Of a DNA stretch of 64,000 nucleotides, positions 8,206 to 16,794 are shown in pieces. The stretch spans positions 1-64,000 of the forward strand of contig JACKCR010000006.1 of NCBI GenBank assembly GCA_020633975.1, given 5' to 3'. The notes beneath the pieces were generated by a model. It was not told the DNA's origin and made no database searches. It worked only from the letters and a program-made list of their open reading frames with translations. Made by a program: the position numbers and the translations under genes. Position 1 is the stretch's first letter. The number at the start of each line of letters is the position of its first letter. The stretch comes from Candidatus Eiseniibacteriota bacterium (GTDB lineage: Bacteria > Eisenbacteria > RBG-16-71-46 > CAIMUX01).

Positions 8206-9602
8206 GTCCGGAGAGGAACAGGCGACGGGTCGCAACGTTGGTCGGCGTCGTGGCAATGCTGTTCGTCGCAGCGATCTTCGTCGGGGCCGGGGTGGCGGGA
8301 GTTGCGCTGGCTGGCTCCGGGACCGCACTGGCGGAGTCCGATCCGGGCGTGGGTCAGCTGCCGCTGACCGAAGGTGCGGCGCCAACGCCGACGAGCGAAG
8401 TTGCTCTGAGACTCGAGCCGCTGTCAGGGGTACCGCAGTCCTCCAGCGTTGCGCAGTCCTCCGGCGTTGCGCAGTCCTCCGGCGTCGCGCAGTCCTCCGG
8501 CGTCGCGCAGTCCTCCGGCGGTGCGCAGATGCCCAAGGAAGCGCCGCCGAAGAAGACTGCGAAGAAGTCCAAGAAGAAGCGCCCGTTCGTTACCGTCTCG
8601 GGGGCCTTCGCGCTCGAGTTCATCTACGACGACAACATCATCCACTACTCGGACGATGACCTCGACCAGTTCTCGTCCGAGCCGAACTCCGGGAAGTTCC
8701 GAATCGAGTCTGCGGATGACTTCATCGTTCGGCCGCGGCTCGACCTCACCTTCGAGAGCCGGGAACTCACGGGGAAGCCGTTCTCGGCCCGTCTTCGCTA
8801 CTCCAGCTGGAGGTACGTCGAGAACGGAATCAAGAACAACGAGTCCTACTCGGTCCTTCTCAAGCACTCGGGGTTTGCGCGGGACAACTTCCAGCTCTCC
8901 CTCTACTACGCGCCGATGTCCTATCTCCGGCACTTCCTCGATCGTCCGCCGATGACTCCCGGTTCCGAACCGTCGCAGTACACCCGCTTCTCCTACGCCT
9001 CGAACACCGCGTCCCTGGCGTGGTGGAAGAAGTGGACGAACAGGGTGGATACGAAGCTGACGCTCGGACGGTCGGCCCGCTACTACAACCGGCCGTTCAT
9101 GGAGAACGACAACTGGGAGTGGCGGATCGGCGGCTACGTGGCCTGGAAGCCACACCCGAGGCTCAAGACGCAGTTCGAGTACTTCTACTCCGACGTCGAG
9201 GCACGAGCGCTCGATACGGTCGGTGAGACCGTGGAGACCTCCGACGACGGCGATGCGTCCTACGAGCGGGACTCGTACGATCTCTCGCTCACGTTCTCGC
9301 CCAAGGGAGGGATGCTCAAAGTCAGCTCCCTTTCGCTCAGCGGTCAGTACCAGGCGTACTACTTCACGAGCGCCAAGCCGTACTTCGAGGACCCCTATCA
9401 CGTCGGGCGCAAGGATCAGGTGTATCGGATGGAGTTGTCGGCGAGGTCGGTGAAGCTCTACGGGCCGGTCCGGCTCGAGTCCGGATACCGCTACACGGAG
9501 CGAACGTCCTCCGCGGCCTTCGACTCCGGCGACGCGAGTATCGGAGAAGACAAAGACTACACGGACAACCGCGTCTGGCTCGGGGTGGAGTATCCGTTCT
9601 AG
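8202..9602 (+). CDS. Outer-membrane beta-barrel protein
   Basis: The 466-residue protein is translationally coupled to the C25-like gene (ATGA overlap). A hydrophobic N-terminal signal segment (VVAMLFVAAIFVGAGVAGVAL) is followed by a low-complexity region built on the 6-residue unit AQSSGV (about residues 78-108). A Lys-rich stretch (KKTAKKSKKK) comes next, then many amphipathic strands rich in Tyr, Ser and Asp. The chain ends ...VWLGVEYPF; a terminal phenylalanine is the usual BAM recognition signature. The coupling suggests a partner role with the upstream surface protein, such as anchoring or export. I do not recognise a specific family. The periplasmic repeat region is encoded by an 18-bp DNA tandem repeat. 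Confidence 0.75.
   Translation: MSPERNRRRVATLVGVVAMLFVAAIFVGAGVAGVALAGSGTALAESDPGVGQLPLTEGAAPTPTSEVALRLEPLSGVPQSSSVAQSSGVAQSSGVAQSSGVAQSSGGAQMPKEAPPKKTAKKSKKKRPFVTVSGAFALEFIYDDNIIHYSDDDLDQFSSEPNSGKFRIESADDFIVRPRLDLTFESRELTGKPFSARLRYSSWRYVENGIKNNESYSVLLKHSGFARDNFQLSLYYAPMSYLRHFLDRPPMTPGSEPSQYTRFSYASNTASLAWWKKWTNRVDTKLTLGRSARYYNRPFMENDNWEWRIGGYVAWKPHPRLKTQFEYFYSDVEARALDTVGETVETSDDGDASYERDSYDLSLTFSPKGGMLKVSSLSLSGQYQAYYFTSAKPYFEDPYHVGRKDQVYRMELSARSVKLYGPVRLESGYRYTERTSSAAFDSGDASIGEDKDYTDNRVWLGVEYPF
8433..8522 (+). repeat. 18-bp in-frame tandem repeat, five copies
   Basis: Five near-identical copies of GCGCAGTCCTCCGGCGTT run from 8433 to 8522, the first and last with one or two changes. A sixth partial copy follows. 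Each encodes AQSSGV. Near-identity at the DNA level suggests recent expansion, so copy number probably varies between strains. Confidence 0.85.
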
Positions 9603-9654
9603 TGAACTGATCGAGAACGTCTCGTCGACTGCGCAGCAGAAGAGGGAAAGGCTC

Positions 9655-12099
9655 ATGCAAAGAGACAACGGCAGGTGGACGTGGCTTTGGACCCGCAGCG
9701 GCCTTGCGATCCTCGCGATCGGCTTCCTCGCCGGATGCGGCGCTCAGGACCTCTACACTCCACCGACTGCCCCGTACTCCGTGGCCGGACGCCTGGGCCT
9801 ACCTAGCCAGGTCGAGGACGTCGCGGTGCTCGGCAACACCGCGTTCGTCGCCGGTGGACAAGCGGGTCTCCTCATCGTGGACGTCTCCGATCCCAAGACT
9901 CCTTCGCTCGTTCAGATGCTGGACACGGTGAAGTATGCGGAGTCGGTTCGTGTCGCGAGCACCTACGCGGGCGGTGAAGTAGTCGACATCGCATTCGTCG
10001 TGGAGGGGACCGAGGGCATCACGACCTACGACGTGTCCGATCCGGCGAACGCCTACTCCTTCCAGCAAGGCACGACCGCAGTCGACGGCAACGGTCTCTT
10101 CATCTCCGTTCCGGACGATCCGAGCGAACCGTATGTGGTCTACCTGGCAGAGAGCTGGAAAGGGCTGCGGATCTTCGAGTCGGACCCGGCGGTTCCGGGT
10201 CTTCTGCGCTACAACGGCGTCTTTTCCTCCACCCGCGGGTATGCCATGTCCGTTGCCATGAAAGACGGGTTCGCCTACATCGCCGACGACGAGCTCGGGC
10301 TGGCCGTCCTCGACGTGAGGAACCGGGTCCTCGGTGCCGTCGCCGTCGTCTCGTCTTGCGATACCGAGGGCGACGCTACGGGCGTGGATGTCGTCGGGGA
10401 CTATGCCTTCATCGCCGACGGCCACAACGGCCTCGCCGTGATGGAGTGTCAGTTGGAGGGAGACCCGCTCGTGCCGGTTCCTCGCTACGTGGCACACCTG
10501 GACCTTCCCGGTCGTTGTCGGGCCATCGTCGTGCGGGACGGCACGGCCTTCATTGCCGCGCAGGATGGCGGAGTCCACATCGTCGACGTGACCACGCCCT
10601 CGAGTCCGGTCCTCGCAGGTACGGTTCTCACGAGCTACGCGACGGGGATCGCTCTCTCCAAGTCCGGCCTCGTAGTGGTCAGTGACCGCGACGAAGGGCT
10701 GCTCGTTCTCCAAGGCCCGGGGCCGTTCTCCGACTCGATCGCTCCATCGAACGTGACCGATCTCTCCGCCCGGGGTGTCGACTCCACTTCGGTCGTTCTC
10801 GAGTGGCATGCCCCCGGGGACGACCGCCTGAGCGGTCGCGCTGCCGGCTACGACATCCGGTACGTCGAGGCCGCGATCGATGGATCGTTCCCTTGGAACT
10901 CCGCGATCGAGACTGCGGACGAACCGGCGCCGGGAGTTCGTGGGACCGCCGAGAGCCACACCGTCACGGGGCTTCTCCCGGGAACCGAGTACACCTTCGC
11001 TCTCCGCACCGTCGACGGAAGTGGAAACTGGTCCGGTGTCTCCAACGTGGCCCAGGTCGTCACGCCGGTGGGGAATGTTCCGCCCGTGCTCTCGGGAGGT
11101 TCGGTATCGCCGGACGCGGGGCTCTATGACGAGAGCTTCGTCTTCGAAGTCATCTATCAGGACGGCGACGGGGACGCGCCGGAAGTGGCCGAGGTGTGGG
11201 TCGACGACGTTGCGTACGCGATGACAGCAGTCACGACCTCTTTCGAGACCGGAGCCCTCTTCCGCTACGAAGGTACCTTGAACGCGGGCGCCCACGACCA
11301 CTACTACCGCTTCGGTGACGGACACCATGGGCCGACCGACACCGACGTGTTCTCCGGCCCTGCGGTGGGACGGCTGCTCGCCACGATCGGAAGTCCGGCG
11401 GACGAGCCCGGAAGAGACACCGACGAGACCCCGCATCCGGTGCTCATGGTTCGGGAGTTCGAGATCGCGAGCCATGAGGTGACGCAAGCGGAGTACGAAG
11501 CGGTCATGGGCACGAACCCTTCGCGGTTTGAAGGTGCGAACCTCCCGGTAGAGCGCGTGAGCTGGTTCGATGCAGTGGAGTACTGCAACGCACTTTCCGT
11601 CTCCCAGGGCCTGACTCCTGCCTATGACGTGCAGGGGGACGTCGTCACGTGGGACGAGGACGCGGATGGCTGGCGTCTCCCCACGGAGGCCGAGTGGGAG
11701 GTCTCCTGCCGGGCCGGAACCACGACTCCGTTCGCCAACGGCGACCTCACGGAGGAAGCCTGCGGGATCGATCCCGTACTCACCGAGATCGGCTGGTACT
11801 GCGGAGACGCCGGCGCTAGGACGCACCCAGCAGGATCCAAGCGGGCCAACGGGGAAGGTCTCTTCGATATGCACGGGAACGTCTGGGAGTGGTGCTGGGA
11901 CTGGTTCGTCTCGGATCTCGGATCCGGTGCCGCAGTCGACCCGCAGGGACCTGCGGGCGGCTCACAGCGAGCGATTCGGGGAGGCTCTTGGTATCACTTT
12001 GCGCGCGAGTGCCGGTCCGCTTCCCGGGCACCGTACTGGCCAGGTTCCAAAGACGACATCGTCGGCTTCCGGGTGGCGCGGACCATCTTCCAACCGTAA
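9655..12099 (+). CDS. Lipoprotein with LVIVD repeats, FN3 and C-terminal FGE/SUMF1-like domain
   Basis: The 814-residue protein has a lipoprotein signal with lipobox LAGC (Cys28). Residues about 40-355 contain LVIVD-type propeller repeats (LLIVDVSDPKTPSLV, VHIVDVTTPSSPVLA). An FN3 domain follows (about 365-475), then an Ig-like domain. The C-terminus (about 585-814) is a formylglycine-generating-enzyme-type domain, shown by EFEIASHEVTQAEYEAVMG, WRLPTEAEWEVSCRAG, FDMHGNVWEWCWDW, RAIRGGSWYH and VGFRVAR. Most bacterial FGE-like domains outside sulfatase maturation bind ligands or act in oxygen-dependent Cys/Met chemistry, so I do not assign a reaction. It lies 52 bases after the barrel gene, probably in the same transcription unit. 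A surface lipoprotein is the safest call. Confidence 0.85.
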   Translation: MQRDNGRWTWLWTRSGLAILAIGFLAGCGAQDLYTPPTAPYSVAGRLGLPSQVEDVAVLGNTAFVAGGQAGLLIVDVSDPKTPSLVQMLDTVKYAESVRVASTYAGGEVVDIAFVVEGTEGITTYDVSDPANAYSFQQGTTAVDGNGLFISVPDDPSEPYVVYLAESWKGLRIFESDPAVPGLLRYNGVFSSTRGYAMSVAMKDGFAYIADDELGLAVLDVRNRVLGAVAVVSSCDTEGDATGVDVVGDYAFIADGHNGLAVMECQLEGDPLVPVPRYVAHLDLPGRCRAIVVRDGTAFIAAQDGGVHIVDVTTPSSPVLAGTVLTSYATGIALSKSGLVVVSDRDEGLLVLQGPGPFSDSIAPSNVTDLSARGVDSTSVVLEWHAPGDDRLSGRAAGYDIRYVEAAIDGSFPWNSAIETADEPAPGVRGTAESHTVTGLLPGTEYTFALRTVDGSGNWSGVSNVAQVVTPVGNVPPVLSGGSVSPDAGLYDESFVFEVIYQDGDGDAPEVAEVWVDDVAYAMTAVTTSFETGALFRYEGTLNAGAHDHYYRFGDGHHGPTDTDVFSGPAVGRLLATIGSPADEPGRDTDETPHPVLMVREFEIASHEVTQAEYEAVMGTNPSRFEGANLPVERVSWFDAVEYCNALSVSQGLTPAYDVQGDVVTWDEDADGWRLPTEAEWEVSCRAGTTTPFANGDLTEEACGIDPVLTEIGWYCGDAGARTHPAGSKRANGEGLFDMHGNVWEWCWDWFVSDLGSGAAVDPQGPAGGSQRAIRGGSWYHFARECRSASRAPYWPGSKDDIVGFRVARTIFQP

Positions 12100-12108
12100 G
12101 GACATCGA

Positions 12109-13224
12109 GTGACGACAACCGAACGGAAGCAGCGACCTCGGTTTCTCTTCATCGACGAGTTTCGCGGACTGGTCGGAATCCTCATGCTGATGGGGCACAG
12201 TTCGTACTTCTTCAACTCGGTGTGGAAGAGCCTCGATCCACTGGACCCATTCTTCTCGAGCACAGGTCAGTTCTGGCTCCGCTACCTCGGGTACCTCTGC
12301 GCTCCCGGCTTCCTCATGATGAACGGCGCGATGGTCTGGTACTCCTACACTCGGCGGAGAGAGTCGGGCCAAGCGGACTGGGCCGCGCGATGGCATCTGA
12401 TCCAGCGGGGCCTCTTTCTCGTCCTGGTCCAGATCACCTGGGTCAACTCATCGTGGGGTGGCTTCGCCCAGTTCAAACCTGGCCACTTGGGGATCATCGC
12501 CTGCATCGGGATCTCCATGATCCTGCTCACTCTCATCGTGAACTGGCGGTGGCAGGTGCGTCTAGCGATCGCGCTCCTACTCTTCCTCGTCCATCCGTTC
12601 CTTCTGCAGATTCCCTACGACGCAGACCAGACTTGGCCCCGCATTCTCATGCAGACCTTCGTCGACTCGGGCGAGTTCAACAAGTATCCGGTCATTCCCT
12701 GGTTCGGGCTCGCGACGATGGGGTCGGTCATGGCCACCGGCTGGATCCATGGTTGGCATACGACCAAAGAGCGCATCCTCTGGAGCAGTTCGATCGGGTT
12801 GGTCGCGCTCGGCCTCGCCACCGTGGTTCGGATGGGCCGGGGCTACGGCAACATCTTTCCCTTCTCGGAGTTGGGCAGCTACTCCTTCGTCCTCGATCAG
12901 AAGTATCCACCGAGCCTCTACCACGTGCTCTGGTTCTTCGGCGCGGTCGTCCTCGCCATGGCGGTGATCCAGGCGCTGGGCGCGGCTTGGCCCAAGCTCA
13001 CTGCGAGTCTCGGCGTCGTGGGTAGAGTGCCGCTCTTCTTCTACTGCGTGCACATCGGGATTCTCGGTGTCTTCTCGAAGCGGCTCGATCTGTTCTACCG
13101 GGAGGGAGGCGTCCCTGCGACCCTCGTAGGGCTCGCGCTCATGCTCGTGGTCATGTTCCCGCTCGCGCTCTGGTTCGGCCGGGTCAAGCGGCGGAGCCGG
13201 AACTACCTGATTCGGATGATCTGA
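12109..13224 (+). CDS. Multipass membrane protein, HGSNAT/DUF1624-type acyltransferase-like
   Basis: The 371-residue protein begins at GTG with GTAAGGA upstream, nine bases after the previous stop. The N-terminus FLFIDEFRGLVGILMLMGHSS matches the first helix of the heparan-alpha-glucosaminide N-acetyltransferase-like family (D-x-x-R-G, then a His about ten residues on). About nine or ten hydrophobic helices follow. Family members transfer acyl groups to sugars across the membrane; the substrate here is unknown. An Arg/Lys-rich tail (RVKRRSRNYLIRMI) is cytoplasmic by the positive-inside rule. The gene converges on a lipoprotein gene whose stop is only four bases away. Confidence 0.7.
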   Translation: MTTTERKQRPRFLFIDEFRGLVGILMLMGHSSYFFNSVWKSLDPLDPFFSSTGQFWLRYLGYLCAPGFLMMNGAMVWYSYTRRRESGQADWAARWHLIQRGLFLVLVQITWVNSSWGGFAQFKPGHLGIIACIGISMILLTLIVNWRWQVRLAIALLLFLVHPFLLQIPYDADQTWPRILMQTFVDSGEFNKYPVIPWFGLATMGSVMATGWIHGWHTTKERILWSSSIGLVALGLATVVRMGRGYGNIFPFSELGSYSFVLDQKYPPSLYHVLWFFGAVVLAMAVIQALGAAWPKLTASLGVVGRVPLFFYCVHIGILGVFSKRLDLFYREGGVPATLVGLALMLVVMFPLALWFGRVKRRSRNYLIRMI

Positions 13225-13228
13225 GATG

Positions 13229-13774
13229 CTAGCTCGTATGGAGTACTTCGAACGCTCGCTCTGCGATCAACTCGCGGAAGACGTAGACGCGGAGGCTGTA
13301 GCTGCCCGGATCTCGTCGGTCCGCGGGGAGGCTGATCCGACTCGAGAGAGTCGAGGCCGAGTCACTCGGCGTGTACTCGATCCGCTTCGTGAAGAACGAA
13401 CTCTCGTCGGGGCCGATCCAGACGAGATGGACGTCCAGGGGACGATCGCCGAGCCCGGACTGGTTCTCCAGATCGACATAGGCGTAGACCTTGGCGTCGT
13501 CGTCCGCAGTGAATACGTCGCTCACCGCTCGTCTCCGGCCGGACTTCGTCTCGGACTTGCCGCAGAACGTGATGCTGGCCTCGATGCCTCCAGGTTCCTT
13601 TGCCGCGCGGATCAAGGTCGAATCGGCCGTCAGCGTGGGAGTTTCCGAACGGCTGGAGCAACCCGATGAGGTCAGCTGCAGGAGAACGAACGTCGTCAGT
13701 GAGAGAACGAGCAGCAGGAGCGGCGAGAACCGCGCGAAACGTCGACGTCCATACCTCACGATTGGATTCCGCAT
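13229..13774 (-). CDS. Putative lipoprotein of unknown function
   Basis: The start is taken at the ATG at 13774 because AGGAGGAC lies directly before it; a longer reading from 13840 would add 22 residues without a signal. The 181-residue product has an Arg-rich n-region, a Leu-rich core (FSPLLLLVLSLTTFVLLQL) and a lipobox-like TSSGC. The mature part has a beta-rich look (AKVYAYVDLENQSG, PLDVHLVWIGPDE, SLRVYVFRE), suggesting a small Ig-like domain. I do not recognise a family. It diverges from pgsB with only 79 bases between start codons, so both promoters must lie in that short gap. Confidence 0.6.
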   Translation of the reverse strand: MRNPIVRYGRRRFARFSPLLLLVLSLTTFVLLQLTSSGCSSRSETPTLTADSTLIRAAKEPGGIEASITFCGKSETKSGRRRAVSDVFTADDDAKVYAYVDLENQSGLGDRPLDVHLVWIGPDESSFFTKRIEYTPSDSASTLSSRISLPADRRDPGSYSLRVYVFRELIAERAFEVLHTS

Positions 13775-13853
13775 CTGTCCTCCTCGGCCCGCGCGGGTAC
13801 TCACATCCGCGGGCATCCGCCGCGAATGAGTGTAGGACAAGTGGGAGCAAGCG

Positions 13854-15101
13854 ATGAAGACGTTCCTACTTCTGCTCGGGTTCGTCCTGGCCTACTGGAC
13901 GGTCGAAGCGCTCCGGCTCCGGCGCGCGCTGAGACACGTTCCGATCCGGATCCACGTCAACGGGAGCCGGGGCAAGTCGTCCGTCACACGCCTCATCGCG
14001 GCGGGGCTGAGAGAAGCGGGGGTCCGCACGGTGGCGAAGACCACGGGGACCAAGGCCCGGTTCATCCACTCTGACGGGACCGAAGAGCCGATCATCCGGC
14101 TCGGTTCCCCCAACATCTGCGAACAGGTCGGCGTACTCGATCGAGCCCGAAAGGAAGGGGCCGAGGCCATCGTCATGGAGTGCATGGCGATCCGTCCCGA
14201 TCTCCAGAAGACCACGGAGGAGAGAATCCTCCACTCCACGATCGGTGTGATCACGAATGTCAGGCCGGACCACCTCGACGTCATGGGACCGACGGTGAAA
14301 GACGCAGCCGTCGCTTTGTCGGCGACCCTTCCTCGCGACGGCGTCGCTTTCATCGGCCGAACCGATCATCTCGAAGTGATGCAGAGCGCCGCGCGGCGTC
14401 GGCGGACACGGCTCTCCACCGCACGGCACGAGATCGTGCCGCCGCACGCGATGGAGGGGTTCGCGTATCTGGAGCACGAGGAGAACGTCGCGCTCGCTCT
14501 CGAAGTGACTCGAACCATCGGGGTCGACGATGACGTTGCACTCCGTGGCATGCACCGCGTCACTCCCGATCCCGGGGCTTGTACCCGTTGGAGGATCGTG
14601 GTGAACGATCGCGTCGTCGAGTTCTTCAACATCTTCGCCGCGAACGATCTGGAGTCGACGGTCACGATCTGGAACCGGCTCGGCCTGGGCTATCGGCCGG
14701 ACTGCCCGTCGATCGCGCTCCTCAATCTTCGCGGGGATCGGATCGATCGGAGCCTCCAGTTTGCCGAAGCGATCGAGAAGGATCTGCTGGCCGACTACTA
14801 CGTCTTGGTCGGGGATCTCTCGCGCACCGTCGTACGCCGGTTCGAGAGCAAGGTGCCGGCGGGTCGACTACTCACCCCGGGTGGGGCCTCTGCCTCCTCC
14901 ATTCTCTCTCAGGTCTCGCAGTTCCGCGGCACGGACGCTCCACTGGCCCGGATCCTGGGGCACGGCGAAGAGACGGGCGGACGAACGACTGTCGACGTGA
15001 CGGATCGAGTGCACGTCCGCGTCGGAGGGATCGGGAACATCGGGGGCATCGGACACGAGATCGTCGGACACATTTCCAACGCAGGAGTTCTCGTATGTTG
15101 A
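13854..15101 (+). CDS. pgsB: Poly-gamma-glutamate synthase PgsB/CapB
   Basis: The 415-residue protein has an N-terminal membrane helix (FLLLLGFVLAYWTVEAL) and then the ATP-binding loop VNGSRGKSS (35-43) of the Mur-ligase-related amide ligases. Further family signatures are AKTTGTKARFI, SPNICEQVGVLDRA, IVMECMAIRPDLQ and TNVRPDHLDVMG. PgsB uses ATP to join glutamates through the gamma-carboxyl at the inner membrane, together with PgsC. Length and motifs are normal. GGGAG lies about seven bases before the ATG. The gene ends inside the start of pgsC, so the two are translationally coupled. Confidence 0.92.
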   Translation: MKTFLLLLGFVLAYWTVEALRLRRALRHVPIRIHVNGSRGKSSVTRLIAAGLREAGVRTVAKTTGTKARFIHSDGTEEPIIRLGSPNICEQVGVLDRARKEGAEAIVMECMAIRPDLQKTTEERILHSTIGVITNVRPDHLDVMGPTVKDAAVALSATLPRDGVAFIGRTDHLEVMQSAARRRRTRLSTARHEIVPPHAMEGFAYLEHEENVALALEVTRTIGVDDDVALRGMHRVTPDPGACTRWRIVVNDRVVEFFNIFAANDLESTVTIWNRLGLGYRPDCPSIALLNLRGDRIDRSLQFAEAIEKDLLADYYVLVGDLSRTVVRRFESKVPAGRLLTPGGASASSILSQVSQFRGTDAPLARILGHGEETGGRTTVDVTDRVHVRVGGIGNIGGIGHEIVGHISNAGVLVC

Positions 15102-15559
15102 TCGCGGAAGCCATTGGTCTCGGCCTCGTGGCGAGCCTCCTCTTCACCGAGGCGGTTGGCTTTGCCGCCGGCGGCTTCGTCGTCCCCGGCTACATCGCGC
15201 TCTTCCTCGATCATCCTCTTCGGCTGCTCGGGACGGTCATTGCCGCCGTGGCCGCGTTTGCGTGCCTCAAGGTCGTCGGCCGGTTCCTCATCATCTACGG
15301 ACGTAGGAGCCTCGTCCTCGCGGTGCTTCTCGGCTTCACGTTCGGGCACCTGACATCGCGAATCCCGGACCTCGGGATCCTCCCGGGCGACTACGAGTTC
15401 GCCGCGATCGGATACATCATCCCCGGACTCCTCGCCTACTGGATGTCCCGGCAGGGCATCTTCCGCACTCTCGCAGCGATGCTCGTGGCCGCCGTCCTCG
15501 TTCGTCTCTCGCTCATCGTCCTACACGGGGGTTCCCTCCTTGAAACGCATCTTCTCTAG
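15095..15559 (+). CDS. pgsC: Poly-gamma-glutamate synthase membrane subunit PgsC/CapC
   Basis: The 154-residue start at 15095 overlaps the pgsB stop by seven bases and has AGGAG about eight bases upstream. The protein is almost entirely hydrophobic, with four or five helices. It matches PgsC in the opening IGLGLVASLLFTEAVG, the segment GGFVVPGYIALFLDHP and DYEFAAIGYIIPGLLAYWM. PgsC forms the membrane part of the polymerase with PgsB. The size agrees with the usual length of about 150 residues. Confidence 0.9.
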   Translation: MLIAEAIGLGLVASLLFTEAVGFAAGGFVVPGYIALFLDHPLRLLGTVIAAVAAFACLKVVGRFLIIYGRRSLVLAVLLGFTFGHLTSRIPDLGILPGDYEFAAIGYIIPGLLAYWMSRQGIFRTLAAMLVAAVLVRLSLIVLHGGSLLETHLL

Positions 15560-16778
15560 CTCCGTCCCGTGGTCCCAACGGGCCGACGTGTTTCTCTTCG
15601 CTCTGGCCCTGATCGGAGTCTTGTTCCATGTGCTGGGCGAATCGACACGACGCTTGCGTCCCGAACCCTACCTGCAGGAGAAAATGTCGGCCGCGACGAG
15701 AGCGGTCCGTTGCTTCGAGGTGATTCGGGAACATCGCCTCGGGACCCCGGTGGTCGTCGACCTGGTCAACGACCCGGAGGGAAGTGGGCTCATCGGGGAG
15801 GAGTTCACTCTGACCACGACCGATCGCGGGATCCTCGATTCCAAGCTCACATCGGTCAATCCGAACTTCGCAGCGCTCTTCGTCGAGTACTTCGAGGATC
15901 TGGGCTTGGAACCGGGAGATCCGGTTGCGATCGCCATGACCGGGTCCTTTCCGGCACTCAACATCTGCGCGCTCGTGGCCGCCGAGGAACTCTCGCTCCT
16001 ACCGCTTCCGATCACGTCGGTCGGCGCGAGCATGTGGGGGGCCAACGATCCCAGCTTCACCTGGCTCGACATGGAGACCCTCCTCTACGAGCGCGGTCTG
16101 ATCCACACGCGCAGCCTCGCCGCGTCACTCGGTGGCAGCAACGACCGCGGCCGCGGGCTCAGTCCCAACGGCCGCTCCTTGCTGGAGGAGGCGATCGAGC
16201 GGAACGGCGTCCCTCTCATCGCCGAGCAGACCCTGGACGAGTCGATCGCGGCTCGCATCGCCATCTTCGATGCAGAAGCGGAACCGCGTGGGATTCGGGC
16301 CTACGTGAACATCGGCGGAGGTTCCGCGAGCATCGGCACGTCCCTCGATGGCGGACTGATCCCGTCGGGGCCGAGCGTCAAGCTCCCGGAGTACAACTGG
16401 ACGCAACGCGGGGCGCTCCAGCACTACGGCAAGAGACGGGTTCCGATCGTTCATGTCCTTGGGCTACAGACGATCGCGAAGAGGCACGGCTTCCCCGTCG
16501 CGCCCGAGACCATTCCGACCGTGGGAGAGGGGACGATCTTCCACCAGGAGGTCTACGACCTGAAGGTGGTGGTGCCGTCCCTCTTGCTCTATGCGCTGCT
16601 CTGCTTCGGCCTGCTTCGCTCCCGCAATCGCGCGGAGCGAGCCGCTCGTGAGGGGCTCGTGACGAGCGGTCTCGGACTCGCTCCCGCGGCTCAGGGAGCG
16701 GGCGCGTCTCCCTATCCGATCATTTCCGCCAGCCCCGAGGCGAACCCGGCGACGATCCGATCCGCCCCGACACCATGA
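15540..16778 (+). CDS. pgsW: Poly-gamma-glutamate system protein PgsW-type
   Basis: This 412-residue protein starts at TTG, overlapping the end of pgsC by 20 bases. One N-terminal helix (VFLFALALIGVLFHVL) anchors a large extracytoplasmic domain. A second helix near residue 345 (SLLLYALLCFGLLRS) leads to a low-complexity tail. Segments such as NPNFAALFVEYFEDLGLEPG, VAIAMTGSFPALN and VGASMWGANDP are those of the poly-gamma-glutamate system (PgsW) family, found with pgsB and pgsC in genomes that lack pgsA. Its biochemical role is not established; export or regulation of the polymer is likely. Confidence 0.8.
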   Translation: MKRIFSSSVPWSQRADVFLFALALIGVLFHVLGESTRRLRPEPYLQEKMSAATRAVRCFEVIREHRLGTPVVVDLVNDPEGSGLIGEEFTLTTTDRGILDSKLTSVNPNFAALFVEYFEDLGLEPGDPVAIAMTGSFPALNICALVAAEELSLLPLPITSVGASMWGANDPSFTWLDMETLLYERGLIHTRSLAASLGGSNDRGRGLSPNGRSLLEEAIERNGVPLIAEQTLDESIAARIAIFDAEAEPRGIRAYVNIGGGSASIGTSLDGGLIPSGPSVKLPEYNWTQRGALQHYGKRRVPIVHVLGLQTIAKRHGFPVAPETIPTVGEGTIFHQEVYDLKVVVPSLLLYALLCFGLLRSRNRAERAAREGLVTSGLGLAPAAQGAGASPYPIISASPEANPATIRSAPTP

Positions 16779-16794
16779 GAAGGACGTAGATGGT

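Noticed and set aside
9799-11874. 691-codon minus-strand frame opposite the LVIVD/FGE lipoprotein gene
   Set aside because: Antisense to a gene with clear domains; composition rich in Arg, Val, Gly and Asp, typical of G+C-rich shadow frames.
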